From assembly GCF_002355735.1 (NCBI RefSeq), contig NZ_AP014879.1, positions 1,302,001 through 1,366,000 on the forward strand: a DNA stretch of 64,000 nt, in the 5' to 3' direction. The translations under genes and the position numbers were made by a program. The stretch's first letter is position 1. Each line of letters opens with the position of its first letter. Source of the stretch: Sulfuricaulis limicola (lineage in GTDB: Bacteria > Pseudomonadota > Gammaproteobacteria > Acidiferrobacterales > Sulfurifustaceae). Below are positions 11,946 to 21,295 of the stretch, one piece after another. The notes below the pieces were generated by a model. That model was given only the letters and a program-made list of their open reading frames with translations, was not told the origin of the DNA and made no database searches.

Positions 11946-12383
11946 ATGAAACCCGCGAAGCTGTTTCTGGTTTTCCTGGCATCGTTTTTGCTGGCGGCGT
12001 GCGCCACCACCGCGCGCTTCGAGCAGATGATGGACGGCTATCTCGGCACACCGGTCAGCGAGCTGCAGCAACGGTTTGGCTACAACTATATCGAGCGGCA
12101 GCTTCCCGATGGCCTGCGCGCCTATACCTGGGTCTGGAAGGAGCAGGGCGTGTTCCCCGGTTACGAGACGCCGACCACCATCCAGACCTTTTCCTCGGAC
12201 AAGGGGCAGCATGTCATCGTCATCCCCGGTACCTATTTCCCGTCAACCCCGTACGAAACCAATTGCGAGTTCACTTTCATCACCGACGCATCCGGCAAAA
12301 CGGTGACGTGGCGCGCCCACGGCAACGGTTGCGCCCACTACAGCGGGCCGGGCAAGGTCCTGGCGCCGGCCGCCCGGCCCTGA
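11946..12383 (+). CDS. Small lipoprotein, unknown function
   Basis: The 145-residue product has a lipoprotein signal, KLFLVFLASFLLAAC, with the lipobox Cys at residue 20, followed by an SmpA/OmlA-like start (FEQMMDGYLGTPVSELQQRFG). The rest is Thr/Tyr-rich with two later Cys residues (CEFTF and GCAHYSG) that could form a disulfide in the periplasm. ATG 11946 was chosen as the start of the signal peptide. The 158 bases before it hold no gene, only a GC-rich hairpin after purA. Confidence 0.75.
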   Translation: MKPAKLFLVFLASFLLAACATTARFEQMMDGYLGTPVSELQQRFGYNYIERQLPDGLRAYTWVWKEQGVFPGYETPTTIQTFSSDKGQHVIVIPGTYFPSTPYETNCEFTFITDASGKTVTWRAHGNGCAHYSGPGKVLAPAARP

Positions 12384-12591
12384 CGGGAGCATTGCCGGAG
12401 CGGCATCCAGCCGGGGCGGAGTCCGCCCGCGGCTTTGTATTTTCAATCGGGATCGGGAGCGAGAAGCCGGCGCGCGGGCATGGTACACTGCGCGCCGTTC
12501 CACCCATTCAATTTCAAGGAAAATGCTTCGCGGGAAGCCTGAAGGATGTGTCTTCGGCCCGCTACAACGAGAGCCGCTTACAGTAAAAGAG

Positions 12592-12676
12592 TGGTACCGA
12601 GGAGAGGACTTGAACCTCCACGAGTTTCCCCACTAGAACCTGAATCTAGCGCGTCTACCAATTCCGCCACCTCGGC
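12592..12676 (-). tRNA. tRNA-Leu (anticodon CAG)
   Basis: The minus strand gives a complete class II tRNA starting GCCGAGGTGGCGGAATTGG. The acceptor stem GCCGAGG pairs with CCTCGGT, with the G-U first pair known from other bacterial leucine tRNAs. The D-loop is GAATTGGTAGAC, the anticodon arm is CTAGA-TTCAGGT-TCTAG with CAG in the loop, the long variable arm is present, and the T arm is GAGGTTCAAGTCCTC. The CCA end is encoded at 12592-12594. It reads CUG codons and is divergent from rnr. Confidence 0.96.
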
Positions 12677-12689
12677 ATGCAGCCCGTGA

Positions 12690-12695
12690 ATTATA
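12690..12695 (-). promoter_or_regulatory. -10 element for tRNA-Leu
   Basis: On the minus strand a perfect TATAAT lies about 14 bases before the tRNA 5' end, inside the short palindrome CCCGTATAATTCACGGG. No good -35 box was found at 16-18 bases. Confidence 0.55.
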
Positions 12696-12738
12696 CGGGA
12701 CACGGCAGGACGGCGCACTCTACCGAGAGATAAATTTC

Positions 12739-15018
12739 ATGTCAACGCGAAAACCCAAAAAACCGTTTCAAGACCCCATGGCGGAACGGGAACAGCAAAA
12801 ATACGAACACCCCGTTCCCAGCCGCGAGGCCATTCTCGCCGTGCTGACCGAACGCAACGAACTGTTGCCGTTCCGCGAACTGGCGGATGCGCTCGCCGTG
12901 CACGGCGAGCGCGACGAAGATGCCTTCAGCCGCCGCCTGCGCGCGATGGAACGCGACGGCCAGATACTGAAAAACCGTCGCGGCCTGTATGGGCTGGCGC
13001 ACAAGATGGACATGGTGTCGGGGCGCGTCAGCGGCCATCCGGACGGTTTCGGTTTCCTGATCCCCGATGAAGAGGGCGAGGACCTGTTCCTTTCTCCCGC
13101 CGAAATGCGCCAGCTGATGCACGGCGACCGCGTGATGGCGCGCGTCACCGGCGTCGACCAGCGCGGCCGGCGCGAGGGCGCTGTGGTCCAGGTGCTGGAG
13201 CGCGCGCACCCGACCGTGGTCGGGCGCTTCGTCACACAGCACGGCATGAGCTTCGTGGTGCCCTCCGACAAACGTATCACCCAGGACATTGCGATCTCGC
13301 GCGGCGACGAAGGCGCCGCGAAGGAAAACCAGCTGGTGGTGGCGGAAATCACGCTGCCGCCGACGCGCCATCGCCCGCCCGCGGGCCGCGTGGCGGAAGT
13401 ACTCGGCGACCATATGGCGCCGGGTATGGAGATCGAGGTCGCCATTCGCGCGCACAGTATTCCGCATGTCTGGCCGGGCGATGTGCTGGACGAGATCAAG
13501 GGATTGACACCCGAAGTCCCGGCGCACGCCAGCGACGGACGTTTCGATCTGCGCGGCATTCCGCTGGTCACGATCGACGGCGAGGACGCGCGTGATTTCG
13601 ACGACGCCGTGTTTGCCGAACACGACGGTCGCCAGTGGCGCCTGATCGTGGCGATTGCCGATGTATCCTATTACGTCAAACCTGGCACGGCGCTGGACCG
13701 CGAGGCCTACCAGCGCGGCAACTCGGTGTATTTCCCGCAAAACGTCGTCCCCATGCTGCCGGAAATATTGTCGAACGGCCTGTGCTCGATCAATCCGAAA
13801 GTGGACCGCCTGTGCATGGCCTGCGAGATGCTGATCGACGCCCATGGCAATATCAGCCGCTACCGCTTTCACGAGGCGGTCATGCGCTCGCGCGCGCGCC
13901 TGACCTACACCAAGGTCGCCGCCATGCTGGTGGAGAAGGACGCCGCCCTGCGCCAGGAATATGCCGAGGTGGTACCGCATCTCGAAGCCCTGTACGGCCT
14001 GTACAAAATCCTGCACAACGCGCGCATGAAGCGCGGCGCGGTGGACTTCGAGCTGCCGGAGACGCGCATCGTGTTCGACGAACAGCGCAAGATCCGCGAG
14101 ATCGTGCCGCTGCAGCGCAACGACGCCCACCGCCTGATCGAGGAATGCATGCTGGCGGCCAACGTCTGCGCCGCGGAGATTCTGAAAAAACACAAAGTGC
14201 CCGCACCTTACCGTATTCATGAAGGACCGACCACAGAGAAGCTGAGCAACCTGCGCGAGTTCCTTACCGAGATCGGTCTCTCCCTCGGGGGTGGTGACAA
14301 GCCGCAGGCGCAGCATTATTCCAAACTCATCAAGCAGGTGGAGAAGCGCCAGGATTCGCGTCTGATCCAGACCGTGCTGCTGCGCTCGCTGTCGCAGGCG
14401 GTGTACAGCCCGGACAACATCGGCCACTTCGCGCTCGGTTACCCGAACTACACCCATTTCACCTCGCCGATACGCCGCTATCCGGACCTGCTGGTGCACC
14501 GCGCCATCAAGGACATCCTGGCGAAGCGCCCGGCGACAATCACGCCGGAGCTGGCCAAGCAGCAGGGCGAGCACTGTTCCCTGACAGAGCGCCGCGCCGA
14601 CGAGGCCACGCGCGAAGTGACGCGCTGGCTCAAGGCCGAGTTCATGATGGACAAGATCGGCGAGGAGTTCGACGGCTACATCAGCGGCGTCACCAATTTC
14701 GGCATCTTCGTGGAGCTGGTGCAGTTCTACGTGGACGGGCTGGTGCACATCACCGCGCTGGGCAACGATTATTATCACTTCGACGCGGCGCATCATCGCC
14801 TGATGGGCGAGCGCACGCGCCAGATCTACCGCCTCGGCGACAAGGTGCGCGTGCGCGTCGCGCGCGTGGACCTGGACGAAACCAAGATTGATTTCGAGCT
14901 GGTCGGGGTGGAGAGCACCGGGCGCGGCAAGGCCGGAAAGGCCCCCAAGCAGGGCCGTCCCGAGGGGAAACGCGCGCCCAAGTCCTCCGCTAAAGGTTCG
15001 AGGAAACGCCGGCGCTGA
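12739..15018 (+). CDS. rnr: Ribonuclease R
   Basis: A processive 3'-5' exoribonuclease that degrades structured RNA. The 759 residues show an N-terminal winged helix (about 30-90), cold-shock domains, the RNB catalytic core and a C-terminal S1 domain (EEFDGYISGVTNFGIFVELV). The RNB core has the metal-binding DGEDARDFDDAV near residues 279-290. A basic tail (KSSAKGSRKRRR) is typical. The ATG at 12739 has only a weak GAGAG upstream. rlmB follows after 1 base, the classic rnr-rlmB pair. Confidence 0.96.
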   Translation: MSTRKPKKPFQDPMAEREQQKYEHPVPSREAILAVLTERNELLPFRELADALAVHGERDEDAFSRRLRAMERDGQILKNRRGLYGLAHKMDMVSGRVSGHPDGFGFLIPDEEGEDLFLSPAEMRQLMHGDRVMARVTGVDQRGRREGAVVQVLERAHPTVVGRFVTQHGMSFVVPSDKRITQDIAISRGDEGAAKENQLVVAEITLPPTRHRPPAGRVAEVLGDHMAPGMEIEVAIRAHSIPHVWPGDVLDEIKGLTPEVPAHASDGRFDLRGIPLVTIDGEDARDFDDAVFAEHDGRQWRLIVAIADVSYYVKPGTALDREAYQRGNSVYFPQNVVPMLPEILSNGLCSINPKVDRLCMACEMLIDAHGNISRYRFHEAVMRSRARLTYTKVAAMLVEKDAALRQEYAEVVPHLEALYGLYKILHNARMKRGAVDFELPETRIVFDEQRKIREIVPLQRNDAHRLIEECMLAANVCAAEILKKHKVPAPYRIHEGPTTEKLSNLREFLTEIGLSLGGGDKPQAQHYSKLIKQVEKRQDSRLIQTVLLRSLSQAVYSPDNIGHFALGYPNYTHFTSPIRRYPDLLVHRAIKDILAKRPATITPELAKQQGEHCSLTERRADEATREVTRWLKAEFMMDKIGEEFDGYISGVTNFGIFVELVQFYVDGLVHITALGNDYYHFDAAHHRLMGERTRQIYRLGDKVRVRVARVDLDETKIDFELVGVESTGRGKAGKAPKQGRPEGKRAPKSSAKGSRKRRR

Positions 15019-15019
15019 C

Positions 15020-15760
15020 ATGGATGATCAACATGTCTGCGGCGTGCACGCGGTGCTCGCCGCGCTCAAGTCCAGACCGGACCTGGTCGAGGAAATCTGG
15101 GTCAGCGAGGCACGCGGCGACAAGCGCATGGCCGCGGTGTTGGACGCCGCCCGCGCGGCGCAGATCAAAATCCATAAGTCCCCGCGCGCCGCTCTGGACC
15201 GCCTGGCCGATGGCGTGAAGCACCAGGGTGTGGTGGCGCGGGTGCGCGAAACTCCGGTGCAGAAGGAGCAGGACCTCGAATCCTTCCTCGCGAATCTGCC
15301 GCCGCTGCCGTTGCTGCTGGTGCTGGATGGCGTGCAGGACCCGCATAATCTCGGCGCCTGCCTGCGCAGCGCCGATGCCGCCGGCGCGCATGGCGTCATC
15401 GTTCCGCGCGAGCACAGCGCACCACTCTCGGCGGTGGCCCGCCGCGCCGCCAGCGGCGCTGCGGAAACCATTCCCGTGTTTCAGGTCGTGAATCTCGCAC
15501 GCGCGCTGCGTGAACTGAAGCAAGCCGGCGTCTGGCTTGCCGGTGCCAGTCAGGAGGCCGATACTGATATTTTTCATGCCGACCTGCGCCGCCCGCTGGC
15601 CATCGTGCTGGGCGGGGAGGGCAAGGGCCTGCGGCGGTTGACGCAGGAAGAATGCGACATGCTGATACGCATCCCCATGGCCGGCACGGTGGAAAGCCTG
15701 AACGTATCGGTCGCGGCGGGGATCTGCCTGTTCGAAGCCGTGCGCCAGCGCAGCGGTTGA
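15020..15760 (+). CDS. rlmB: 23S rRNA (guanosine-2'-O)-methyltransferase RlmB
   Basis: A SpoU-family enzyme that methylates the 2'-O of G2251 in 23S rRNA. The 246 residues have the N-terminal substrate-binding domain starting CGVHAVLAALKSRP. The knotted SPOUT core follows with LDGVQDPHNLGACLRSAD (motif 1), VLGGEGKGLRRL (motif 2) and IPMAGTVESLNVSVAAG (motif 3). ATG 15020 was chosen because it falls directly after the rnr stop and starts the conserved domain. Confidence 0.95.
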   Translation: MDDQHVCGVHAVLAALKSRPDLVEEIWVSEARGDKRMAAVLDAARAAQIKIHKSPRAALDRLADGVKHQGVVARVRETPVQKEQDLESFLANLPPLPLLLVLDGVQDPHNLGACLRSADAAGAHGVIVPREHSAPLSAVARRAASGAAETIPVFQVVNLARALRELKQAGVWLAGASQEADTDIFHADLRRPLAIVLGGEGKGLRRLTQEECDMLIRIPMAGTVESLNVSVAAGICLFEAVRQRSG

Positions 15761-15825
15761 ACTCCGCCAGGGAGTCGCCGTCGAAGTCTGGCTGACATTA
15801 ATAAGCCACAGGCGGGAGAAGACAC

Positions 15826-16461
15826 ATGCTCGACTTCATGAAGAAGCCCAAAATGCCCGCGCCACACGAGGCGCTGCCCGGGCGCGCCGAGAAGATGCCG
15901 CTGTCGGAAAAGCATTTCGTCAACGGCCGCCCGCTTGCGCCGCCGTTTCCGGCGGGCATGGAGCAGGCCCAGTTTGGGCTCGGCTGTTTCTGGGGCGCGG
16001 AAAAATATTTCTGGCAGCTGCCGGGTGTGTACGTGACCGCTGTCGGTTACGCCGGCGGCCATACGCCCAATCCGACCTACCGCGAAGTCTGCAGCGGCAT
16101 GACCGGCCACAACGAGGTCGTGCTGGTGGTTTACGATCCGCGGCAGGTGAGCTACGAAAATCTGCTGAAGCTCTTCTGGGAGGCGCATGATCCGACGCAA
16201 GGCATGCGTCAGGGCAACGATGTCGGCACGCAATACCGCTCCGGCATCTACGTCTACAACGAAGCGCAGAAGCAGGCGGCGCAGGCTTCGCTCGCGCGTT
16301 ACCAGGAAGAGCTGAAGAAATCCGGCTTCCCGCCGATCACCACCGAGATCCTCGACGCGCCCGAGTTCTATTACGCCGAGGATTACCACCAGCAGTACCT
16401 GGCGAAGAATCCGAACGGCTACTGCGGCCACGGCGGCACCGGCGTGACCTGCCCACTCTAG
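15826..16461 (+). CDS. msrA: Peptide methionine sulfoxide reductase MsrA
   Basis: Reduces the S-form of methionine sulfoxide in proteins. The 211 residues contain the catalytic [11 protein letters not shown] with the nucleophilic Cys near residue 52, [12 protein letters not shown] and the TGHNEVV motif. The C-terminal [12 protein letters not shown] supplies resolving cysteines. There is no signal peptide, so it is cytoplasmic. A GGGAGAAG ribosome-binding site precedes ATG 15826. The next gene begins 1 base after its stop. Confidence 0.94.
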   Translation: MLDFMKKPKMPAPHEALPGRAEKMPLSEKHFVNGRPLAPPFPAGMEQAQFGLGCFWGAEKYFWQLPGVYVTAVGYAGGHTPNPTYREVCSGMTGHNEVVLVVYDPRQVSYENLLKLFWEAHDPTQGMRQGNDVGTQYRSGIYVYNEAQKQAAQASLARYQEELKKSGFPPITTEILDAPEFYYAEDYHQQYLAKNPNGYCGHGGTGVTCPL

Positions 16462-16462
16462 C

Positions 16463-17005
16463 GTGACGCTCACGCTCTACACCGTCGGTCACGGCAATCG
16501 CCAGATCGGGGAATTGATAGCGTTGCTGAAGGAAGCCGGGGTGGACACGCTGGTGGACGTGCGCGCGCAACCGCGTTCGCGCCACAACCCGCAGTTCAAT
16601 GACGACGCGCTGCGGCTGGCCTGTGAGCATGCCGGCATCGTCTACCACTGGGCCGGAAAACAGCTGGGCGGGATGCGCGACCCGCGTCCGGAGTCGCCGC
16701 ACCGGGCGCTGCCGGAGGGCCTGCGCGGTTTCGCCGACCACATGGACACCGACGCCTTCCAGAAGGGCGCGGCACAGCTCCGGAACCTGGCCGATCGCGG
16801 CACCTGCGCCATTCTCTGCGCCGAGCGCGACCCGGCGCACTGTCATCGATCTCTGATTGCCGACTACCTGACGCTCCAGGGCGCGCGCGTGATACACCTG
16901 ATCGCCCCCGGCGAAATGCGCGAACATGCGCTTTCGCCCGCCGTGCGGCGCGAATCCGCGGCCCTGGTCTATGATCGGCAGGTCAACGGCGAGTTGGGCC
17001 TGTAA
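16463..17005 (+). CDS. DUF488 family protein
   Basis: The 180 residues begin LYTVGHGNRQIGELIALL and continue with VDTLVDVRAQPRSRHNPQF, the hallmark N-terminus of DUF488. CAILCAERDPAHCHRSLIADYL supplies the conserved Cys/His pair near the C-terminus. Family function is not established. It starts with GTG one base after the msrA stop, so it is probably co-transcribed with and translationally coupled to msrA. The hairpin right after its stop may end this unit. Confidence 0.88.
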   Translation: MTLTLYTVGHGNRQIGELIALLKEAGVDTLVDVRAQPRSRHNPQFNDDALRLACEHAGIVYHWAGKQLGGMRDPRPESPHRALPEGLRGFADHMDTDAFQKGAAQLRNLADRGTCAILCAERDPAHCHRSLIADYLTLQGARVIHLIAPGEMREHALSPAVRRESAALVYDRQVNGELGL

Positions 17006-17028
17006 AAATTGGAGTGACCCCAATTTTT
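17004..17028. terminator. AT-rich hairpin after the DUF488 gene
   Basis: AAAAATTGG and CCAATTTTT pair perfectly around a 7-base loop and overlap the stop codon. The stem ends in five T, giving a possible terminator. The ATTGGAGTGACCCCAAT core resembles REP-like palindromes near Y1 transposases, so it could instead be a solo repeat. Confidence 0.5.
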
Positions 17029-17053
17029 CCACGCTGTTCAATCGGGGCATAAC

Positions 17054-17133
17054 AGTAGGGCGGAATAGCGACAGCGTATTCCGCCGGATGCCCGCTCCAT
17101 CCGGCGCAATACGGTTGCGCCTATTGCGCCCTG
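17054..17133. repeat. GTAGGG-type palindromic repeat (family E)
   Basis: It starts AGTAGGGCGGAATAGCG, contains two nested palindromes (GCGGAATAGC/GCGTATTCCGC and GCGCAATA/TATTGCGC), and ends with the inverse GCGCCCTGC. A related element is at 26666-26743. The 348-base gap from 17006 to 17353 otherwise holds only the hairpin above and the S6 promoter. Confidence 0.7.
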
Positions 17134-17217
17134 CGTTAAGGAGCCTGCCCGCGGCACGACCCGGTCGAAAACGCCTTTATATGCGGGTTTTTGACGCCCC
17201 AGCCGGCCATATCCGCC

Positions 17218-17247
17218 TTGCCCCGGCCGGGGGGTTTCCAGTAGAAT
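17218..17247 (+). promoter_or_regulatory. Candidate promoter of the S6-S18-L9 operon
   Basis: TTGCCC (17218-17223) and TAGAAT (17242-17247) lie 18 bases apart, about 105 bases before rpsF. The leader between may carry the ribosomal-protein autoregulatory structure known for S6:S18 operons, but I could not fold it. Confidence 0.45.
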
Positions 17248-17353
17248 GCGCCGCTCTTTTGAGCTTTGCCCCTCGAGGGCCCCTTGCCTTACCGGCCGAT
17301 AATAACGACAAAACGGCAGCGGAAGGCTGATGTTTATCCATAAGGAGTGTTGC

Positions 17354-17764
17354 ATGCGTCATTATGAAGTCGTTTTCATGGTCCACCCGGACCAGAGTGA
17401 TCAGGTGCCCGCGATGATCGAGCGCTACCGCTCGATGATCGAATCCGCCAAGGGCGCGATCCACCGCCTCGAGGACTGGGGCCGCCGCCAGCTCGCTTAC
17501 CCCCTGAACAAGGTGCACAAGGCGCACTACGTGCTCATGAACATCGAGTGCGAGCTCGAGACTCTGCGCGAACTGGAGTCGGCGTTCCGCTTCAACGACG
17601 CGGTGCTGCGCTCGCTAGTCATCAAGCGCAAGCACGCCGTCACCACGCCGTCGCCGCTGGTCAAGGAAAACGAGGAGAAATCCGCGGCGCCCGCGCCGGC
17701 AGCAGCGGAAATCGATAGCGGCGACAGCGAAGCGGCCGAACCGGCCGCGCCCGATCAGGTTTAA
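17354..17764 (+). CDS. rpsF: 30S ribosomal protein S6
   Basis: Binds 16S rRNA with S18 on the platform of the small subunit. The 136 residues begin [15 protein letters not shown], contain [14 protein letters not shown], and end in an Ala/Glu-rich acidic tail often seen in gammaproteobacteria. ATG 17354 follows AAGGAG at 17341-17346; an upstream ATG at 17330 lies before this ribosome-binding site and was rejected. It heads the rpsF-rpsR-rplI operon. Confidence 0.97.
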   Translation: MRHYEVVFMVHPDQSDQVPAMIERYRSMIESAKGAIHRLEDWGRRQLAYPLNKVHKAHYVLMNIECELETLRELESAFRFNDAVLRSLVIKRKHAVTTPSPLVKENEEKSAAPAPAAAEIDSGDSEAAEPAAPDQV

Positions 17765-17775
17765 GGAGCAAGACC

Positions 17776-18000
17776 ATGTCACGTTTTTTCAGACGCAAGA
17801 AATTCTGCCGCTTCACGGCCGAGAAAGTTGAAGAGATCGACTACAAGGACATCGCCGTGCTCAGCGGCTTCATCACCGAGACCGGCCGCATCATCCCGTG
17901 CCGCAATACCGGCACCAAGGCCCGCTACCAGCGACAGCTGACGCGCGCCATCAAGTATGCGCGCTTCCTGGCGCTGATGCCCTACTGCGACAGTCACTGA
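17776..18000 (+). CDS. rpsR: 30S ribosomal protein S18
   Basis: The 74-residue, basic protein has the family signature [20 protein letters not shown] and [20 protein letters not shown] split across its C-terminal half. It forms a heterodimer with S6 on 16S rRNA. AAGGAGCAAGACC is the ribosome-binding site. It follows rpsF by 11 bases and precedes rplI by 23 bases. Confidence 0.97.
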   Translation: MSRFFRRKKFCRFTAEKVEEIDYKDIAVLSGFITETGRIIPCRNTGTKARYQRQLTRAIKYARFLALMPYCDSH

Positions 18001-18023
18001 ACGAATACGGCGAGGTTTGAACG

Positions 18024-18473
18024 ATGGAAGTCATTCTGCTGGAAAAAGTGCGTAACCTGGGAAATCTTGGCGAACAGGTCAAGGTAAAGTCGGGTTTCGC
18101 GCGCAACTATCTCATTCCCTACGGCAAGGCGGTCACCGCCAACGAGGCGAATCGCGCCAAGTTCGAGGCGCAACGCGCCGAGCTTGAAAAGGCCCAGGCC
18201 GACGCGCTCGGCAAGGCCCAGGCGCGCGCCGAGAAGATGACCGGTTTCACGGTCCAGATCGTGCGCAAGGTCAGCGAAGAGGGCAAGCTTTTCGGTTCCG
18301 TCGGCATCCGCGACATTTGCGACGCCATGGAGCAGGCCGGCTTCGAGCTGGCGCGATCGGAAGTTCATCTCGATCGCGGCCCGCTCAAGGAAATCGGCGA
18401 TCACGAGATTTCCGTGTCGCTGCATCCTGAAGTCAACTTCAAGCTCATCGTCTCCGTCATCGGCGAGAAATAA
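18024..18473 (+). CDS. rplI: 50S ribosomal protein L9
   Basis: The 149 residues show the typical two-lobed L9: an N-terminal rRNA-binding domain (MEVILLEKVRNLGNLGEQV, then KSGFARNYLIPYGKA), a long connecting helix rich in Glu, Ala and Lys, and the C-terminal domain (GSVGIRDICDAM). Length equals E. coli L9. It ends the ribosomal operon, with dnaB 117 bases downstream under its own candidate promoter. Confidence 0.97.
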   Translation: MEVILLEKVRNLGNLGEQVKVKSGFARNYLIPYGKAVTANEANRAKFEAQRAELEKAQADALGKAQARAEKMTGFTVQIVRKVSEEGKLFGSVGIRDICDAMEQAGFELARSEVHLDRGPLKEIGDHEISVSLHPEVNFKLIVSVIGEK

Positions 18474-18501
18474 GCTGGAATTACCTGTAAACGACGCGCG
18501 G

Positions 18502-18530
18502 CTGTTCATCAGCGCGCGCCGCGCTATAAT
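18502..18530 (+). promoter_or_regulatory. Candidate dnaB promoter
   Basis: A perfect TATAAT (18525-18530) has CTGTTC 17 bases upstream as a weak -35. It lies 60 bases before the dnaB start, within a GC-rich stretch after rplI. Confidence 0.5.
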
Positions 18531-18590
18531 GCGTGACGCAAGTGCCGTCCGGTAAAGAAACGGCAATCCAGGATTGAGAGGGGGAGGTCG

Positions 18591-19982
18591 GTGGAAGAAC
18601 GCGCCTTTTCCAGACGTGGACCGGAGTCGGTGACCGACCTGATCAAGGTCCCGCCGCAATCGGTCGAGGCCGAGCAATCCGTGCTCGGCGGGCTCCTGCT
18701 CGACAACCAGAGCTGGGACCGCATCGCCGACATCCTCACCGCCGACGATTTCTACCGGCGCGAACACCGCCTCACCTTCAATGCCATCGCCGCGCTGTGC
18801 GAGGAAAGCAGCCCGGCCGACGTGGTCACGGTTTCCGAATGGCTGGAACGCAGCGGCGAGCTGGAGCACGCCGGCGGCCTGGCCTATCTCGGTTCGCTCG
18901 CCAACAACACCCCCAGTGCCGCCAATATCGTCGCGTACGCCGCCATCGTGCGCGAAAACTCGGTCATGCGCGAGCTGGTGCGGGCGGCCGGGGAGATCAG
19001 CGGCGCCGCCTACGCGCCCGAGGGCCGGTCCGCCAACGAGCTCCTGGATTACGCCGAAAAGCGCATCATGGACATCAGCGAAAAGGGCCACCGGCGCGGC
19101 GATTTCCAGCCCCTCAACAGCCTGCTCAGCAAGGCCGTCGACCGCATCGACACCCTGTTCCGCTCCAAGTCGTCCATCACCGGCGTGGCCACCGGCTATA
19201 CCGATCTCGACGAGATGACCTCCGGCCTGCAGCCGTCCGACCTCGTCATCATCGCCGGTCGTCCGTCCATGGGCAAAACCAGTCTGGCCATGAACATCGC
19301 CGAGAATGCGGCGGTCGGCAACAAGATCCCGGTGGCGGTGTTCAGCATGGAAATGCCCGGCACACAGCTGGCGTTGCGCATGATGGCTTCGCTCGGGCGC
19401 ATCAACGCGCACCGCGTGCGCACCGGTAAGCTCGACGATGACGACTGGCCGCGCCTGACCTCGGCCGTGAGCCTGCTCAACGAGGCCCCGATCTTCATTG
19501 ACGATTCGCCGGGGCTGACGCCGATGGAACTGCGCGCCCGCGCGCGCCGCCTGAAACGCGAAAATGGCCTCGGGATGATCATCGTTGACTACCTCCAGCT
19601 CATGCAGTCCACGGAAAGGAACGAGGAGAACCGCGCCACGGAAATCTCCAACATCACGCGCGCGCTCAAGGGCCTGGCCAAGGAGCTGGACGTACCGGTG
19701 ATCGCCATGTCGCAGCTCAACCGCAGCGTGGAAAGCCGCACCGACAAGAAACCGGTCATGTCCGACCTGCGTGAATCCGGCGCCATCGAGCAGGACGCCG
19801 ACGTGATCCTGTTCATTTACCGCGACGAGGTCTACAACAAGGACAGTCCGGTCAAGGGTACCGCCGACATCATCATCGCCAAACAGCGTAACGGACCGAT
19901 CGGTGAGGTGCGCCTGACCTTCCTCGGGGAATACACGCGCTTTGAAAATTACACTTCCGCCGGGTTCGACTCGAATTTTTAA
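18591..19982 (+). CDS. dnaB: Replicative DNA helicase DnaB
   Basis: Hexameric helicase that unwinds DNA at the replication fork. The 463 residues have the N-terminal primase-interaction domain (VPPQSVEAEQSVLGGLLLDN) and the RecA-like C-terminal domain with Walker A GRPSMGKTSLAMN, Walker B IIVDYLQLM and MSQLNRSVESR. No intein interrupts it. The GTG at 18591 follows GGGGGAGGTCG; its position right after a strong ribosome-binding site supports this start. Confidence 0.96.
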   Translation: MEERAFSRRGPESVTDLIKVPPQSVEAEQSVLGGLLLDNQSWDRIADILTADDFYRREHRLTFNAIAALCEESSPADVVTVSEWLERSGELEHAGGLAYLGSLANNTPSAANIVAYAAIVRENSVMRELVRAAGEISGAAYAPEGRSANELLDYAEKRIMDISEKGHRRGDFQPLNSLLSKAVDRIDTLFRSKSSITGVATGYTDLDEMTSGLQPSDLVIIAGRPSMGKTSLAMNIAENAAVGNKIPVAVFSMEMPGTQLALRMMASLGRINAHRVRTGKLDDDDWPRLTSAVSLLNEAPIFIDDSPGLTPMELRARARRLKRENGLGMIIVDYLQLMQSTERNEENRATEISNITRALKGLAKELDVPVIAMSQLNRSVESRTDKKPVMSDLRESGAIEQDADVILFIYRDEVYNKDSPVKGTADIIIAKQRNGPIGEVRLTFLGEYTRFENYTSAGFDSNF

Positions 19983-19985
19983 AAT

Positions 19986-20097
19986 TTTTATCCGCAGATA
20001 AACGCAGATATAAAAAACGGATGAACGCAGATAATCCAGGAACAGATATGCCGAATCTGCGTTTATCTTCTTATGCATCTGCGTGCATCTGCGGATG
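19986..20097. repeat. Intergenic hairpin repeat, family B
   Basis: GCAGAT units about 10 bases apart at the left are inverted as ATCTGCG units at the right, filling the dnaB-alr gap and folding into a long imperfect hairpin. It may also end dnaB transcription. Confidence 0.85.
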
Positions 20098-20121
20098 CCT
20101 TGATCTTAAGATGGTTTCTGG

Positions 20122-21198
20122 ATGAGCCGGCCGGCGCGGGCGCTGCTGGACGCCGGGGCGCTCAAACATAATCTGCAACAGGTCCGCCATCACGCGCCGC
20201 GGGCGCGCGTGATGGCCGTGGTCAAGGCCAACGGCTACGGGCACGGGCTGGCCTGGGTCGCCCGCACTCTCAGCGAATCAACAGACGCCTTCGGCGTTTC
20301 CAGCATCGAAGAGGGCGTGCAGCTGCGCTTGGCCGGCGTGACGCGGCCGGTCTGCCTGCTCGAGGGTTTTTTCACCGCCGACGAACTGCCGCTGTTGTCG
20401 AAACAGCAACTCGAACCGGTGGTTCACAGCGAGGCCCAGCTCCGGGCGCTGGCGACGGCGCCCGCATCGTCGCCGCTTACGGTCTGGATCAAGGTGGACA
20501 CCGGCATGCACCGCCTCGGATTCCTGCCTGCCGTCGTGCCGGATGTTCTGAAGCAGTTGCGCAATTGCCCCGCCGTGACGAAGGTGCGCATCATGTCGCA
20601 TTTCGCGCGCGCGGAATTTCCCGACGACCGCGTCACCCGGTCGCAGATCGAGGATTTCGCCGGTCTGACGCGGAGCCTGGCGCTGGAGACGAGCATCGCC
20701 AATTCCGCCGGCATCCTGGCCTGGCCGGCGAGCCACCTCGACTGGGTCCGCCCCGGCATCATGCTTTACGGCGCTTCGCCGCTTATGAATAAAGCGGCGG
20801 CACAACTTGATTTGAGGCCCGTGATGACGCTCGAATCGGCGCTGATCGCGGTGCAGCCGCGCAAAAAAGGCGACGCCATCGGCTATGGCGGCGACTGGCG
20901 CTGCCCCGAGGACATGCCGGTGGGCGTGGCCGCCATCGGCTATGGCGACGGTTACCCGCGCCACGCGCCGCCGGGCACGCCGGTGCTGGTGAACGGCCGG
21001 CGCGTGCCGACCGTGGGGCGGGTTTCCATGGACATGATCACGCTCGACCTGCGCTCCCAGCCGCAGGCGAAGATCGGCGACCCGGTGCTGCTGTGGGGCC
21101 GGGGTCTGCCGGTGGAAGAGGTGGCGGAAAGCGCCGGCACCCTGTCGTACGAGCTGCTGTGCCACGTGACTGAGCGCATCCCGCGGGTTGCTGTTTAA
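20122..21198 (+). CDS. alr: Alanine racemase, PLP-dependent
   Basis: Interconverts L- and D-alanine for peptidoglycan. The 358 residues start with the catalytic PLP-lysine motif AVVKANGYGHG (Lys about residue 36), and the opposite catalytic Tyr region is GYGDGYPRHAP. GRVSMDMITLDL is the second family signature. Full length. ATG 20122 has no good Shine-Dalgarno within the family B repeat just upstream. dnaB-alr-radA is a common gammaproteobacterial order. Confidence 0.95.
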   Translation: MSRPARALLDAGALKHNLQQVRHHAPRARVMAVVKANGYGHGLAWVARTLSESTDAFGVSSIEEGVQLRLAGVTRPVCLLEGFFTADELPLLSKQQLEPVVHSEAQLRALATAPASSPLTVWIKVDTGMHRLGFLPAVVPDVLKQLRNCPAVTKVRIMSHFARAEFPDDRVTRSQIEDFAGLTRSLALETSIANSAGILAWPASHLDWVRPGIMLYGASPLMNKAAAQLDLRPVMTLESALIAVQPRKKGDAIGYGGDWRCPEDMPVGVAAIGYGDGYPRHAPPGTPVLVNGRRVPTVGRVSMDMITLDLRSQPQAKIGDPVLLWGRGLPVEEVAESAGTLSYELLCHVTERIPRVAV

Positions 21199-21202
21199 AT
21201 AT

Positions 21203-21290
21203 TTTTGCCACAGAGTGCACAGAGAACACAGAGAAATCAAAATTAAAAATACATCAACTCTGTGCCCTCTGTGATCTCTGTGGCTGAAAA
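21203..21290. repeat. Intergenic hairpin repeat, family A (CACAGAG variant)
   Basis: Three CAGAG units spaced 9 bases apart are mirrored by CTCTGTG units 60 bases on. It lies between alr and radA and is paired with a sister copy on the other side of radA (22670-22747). Confidence 0.85.
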
Positions 21291-21295
21291 TTAAA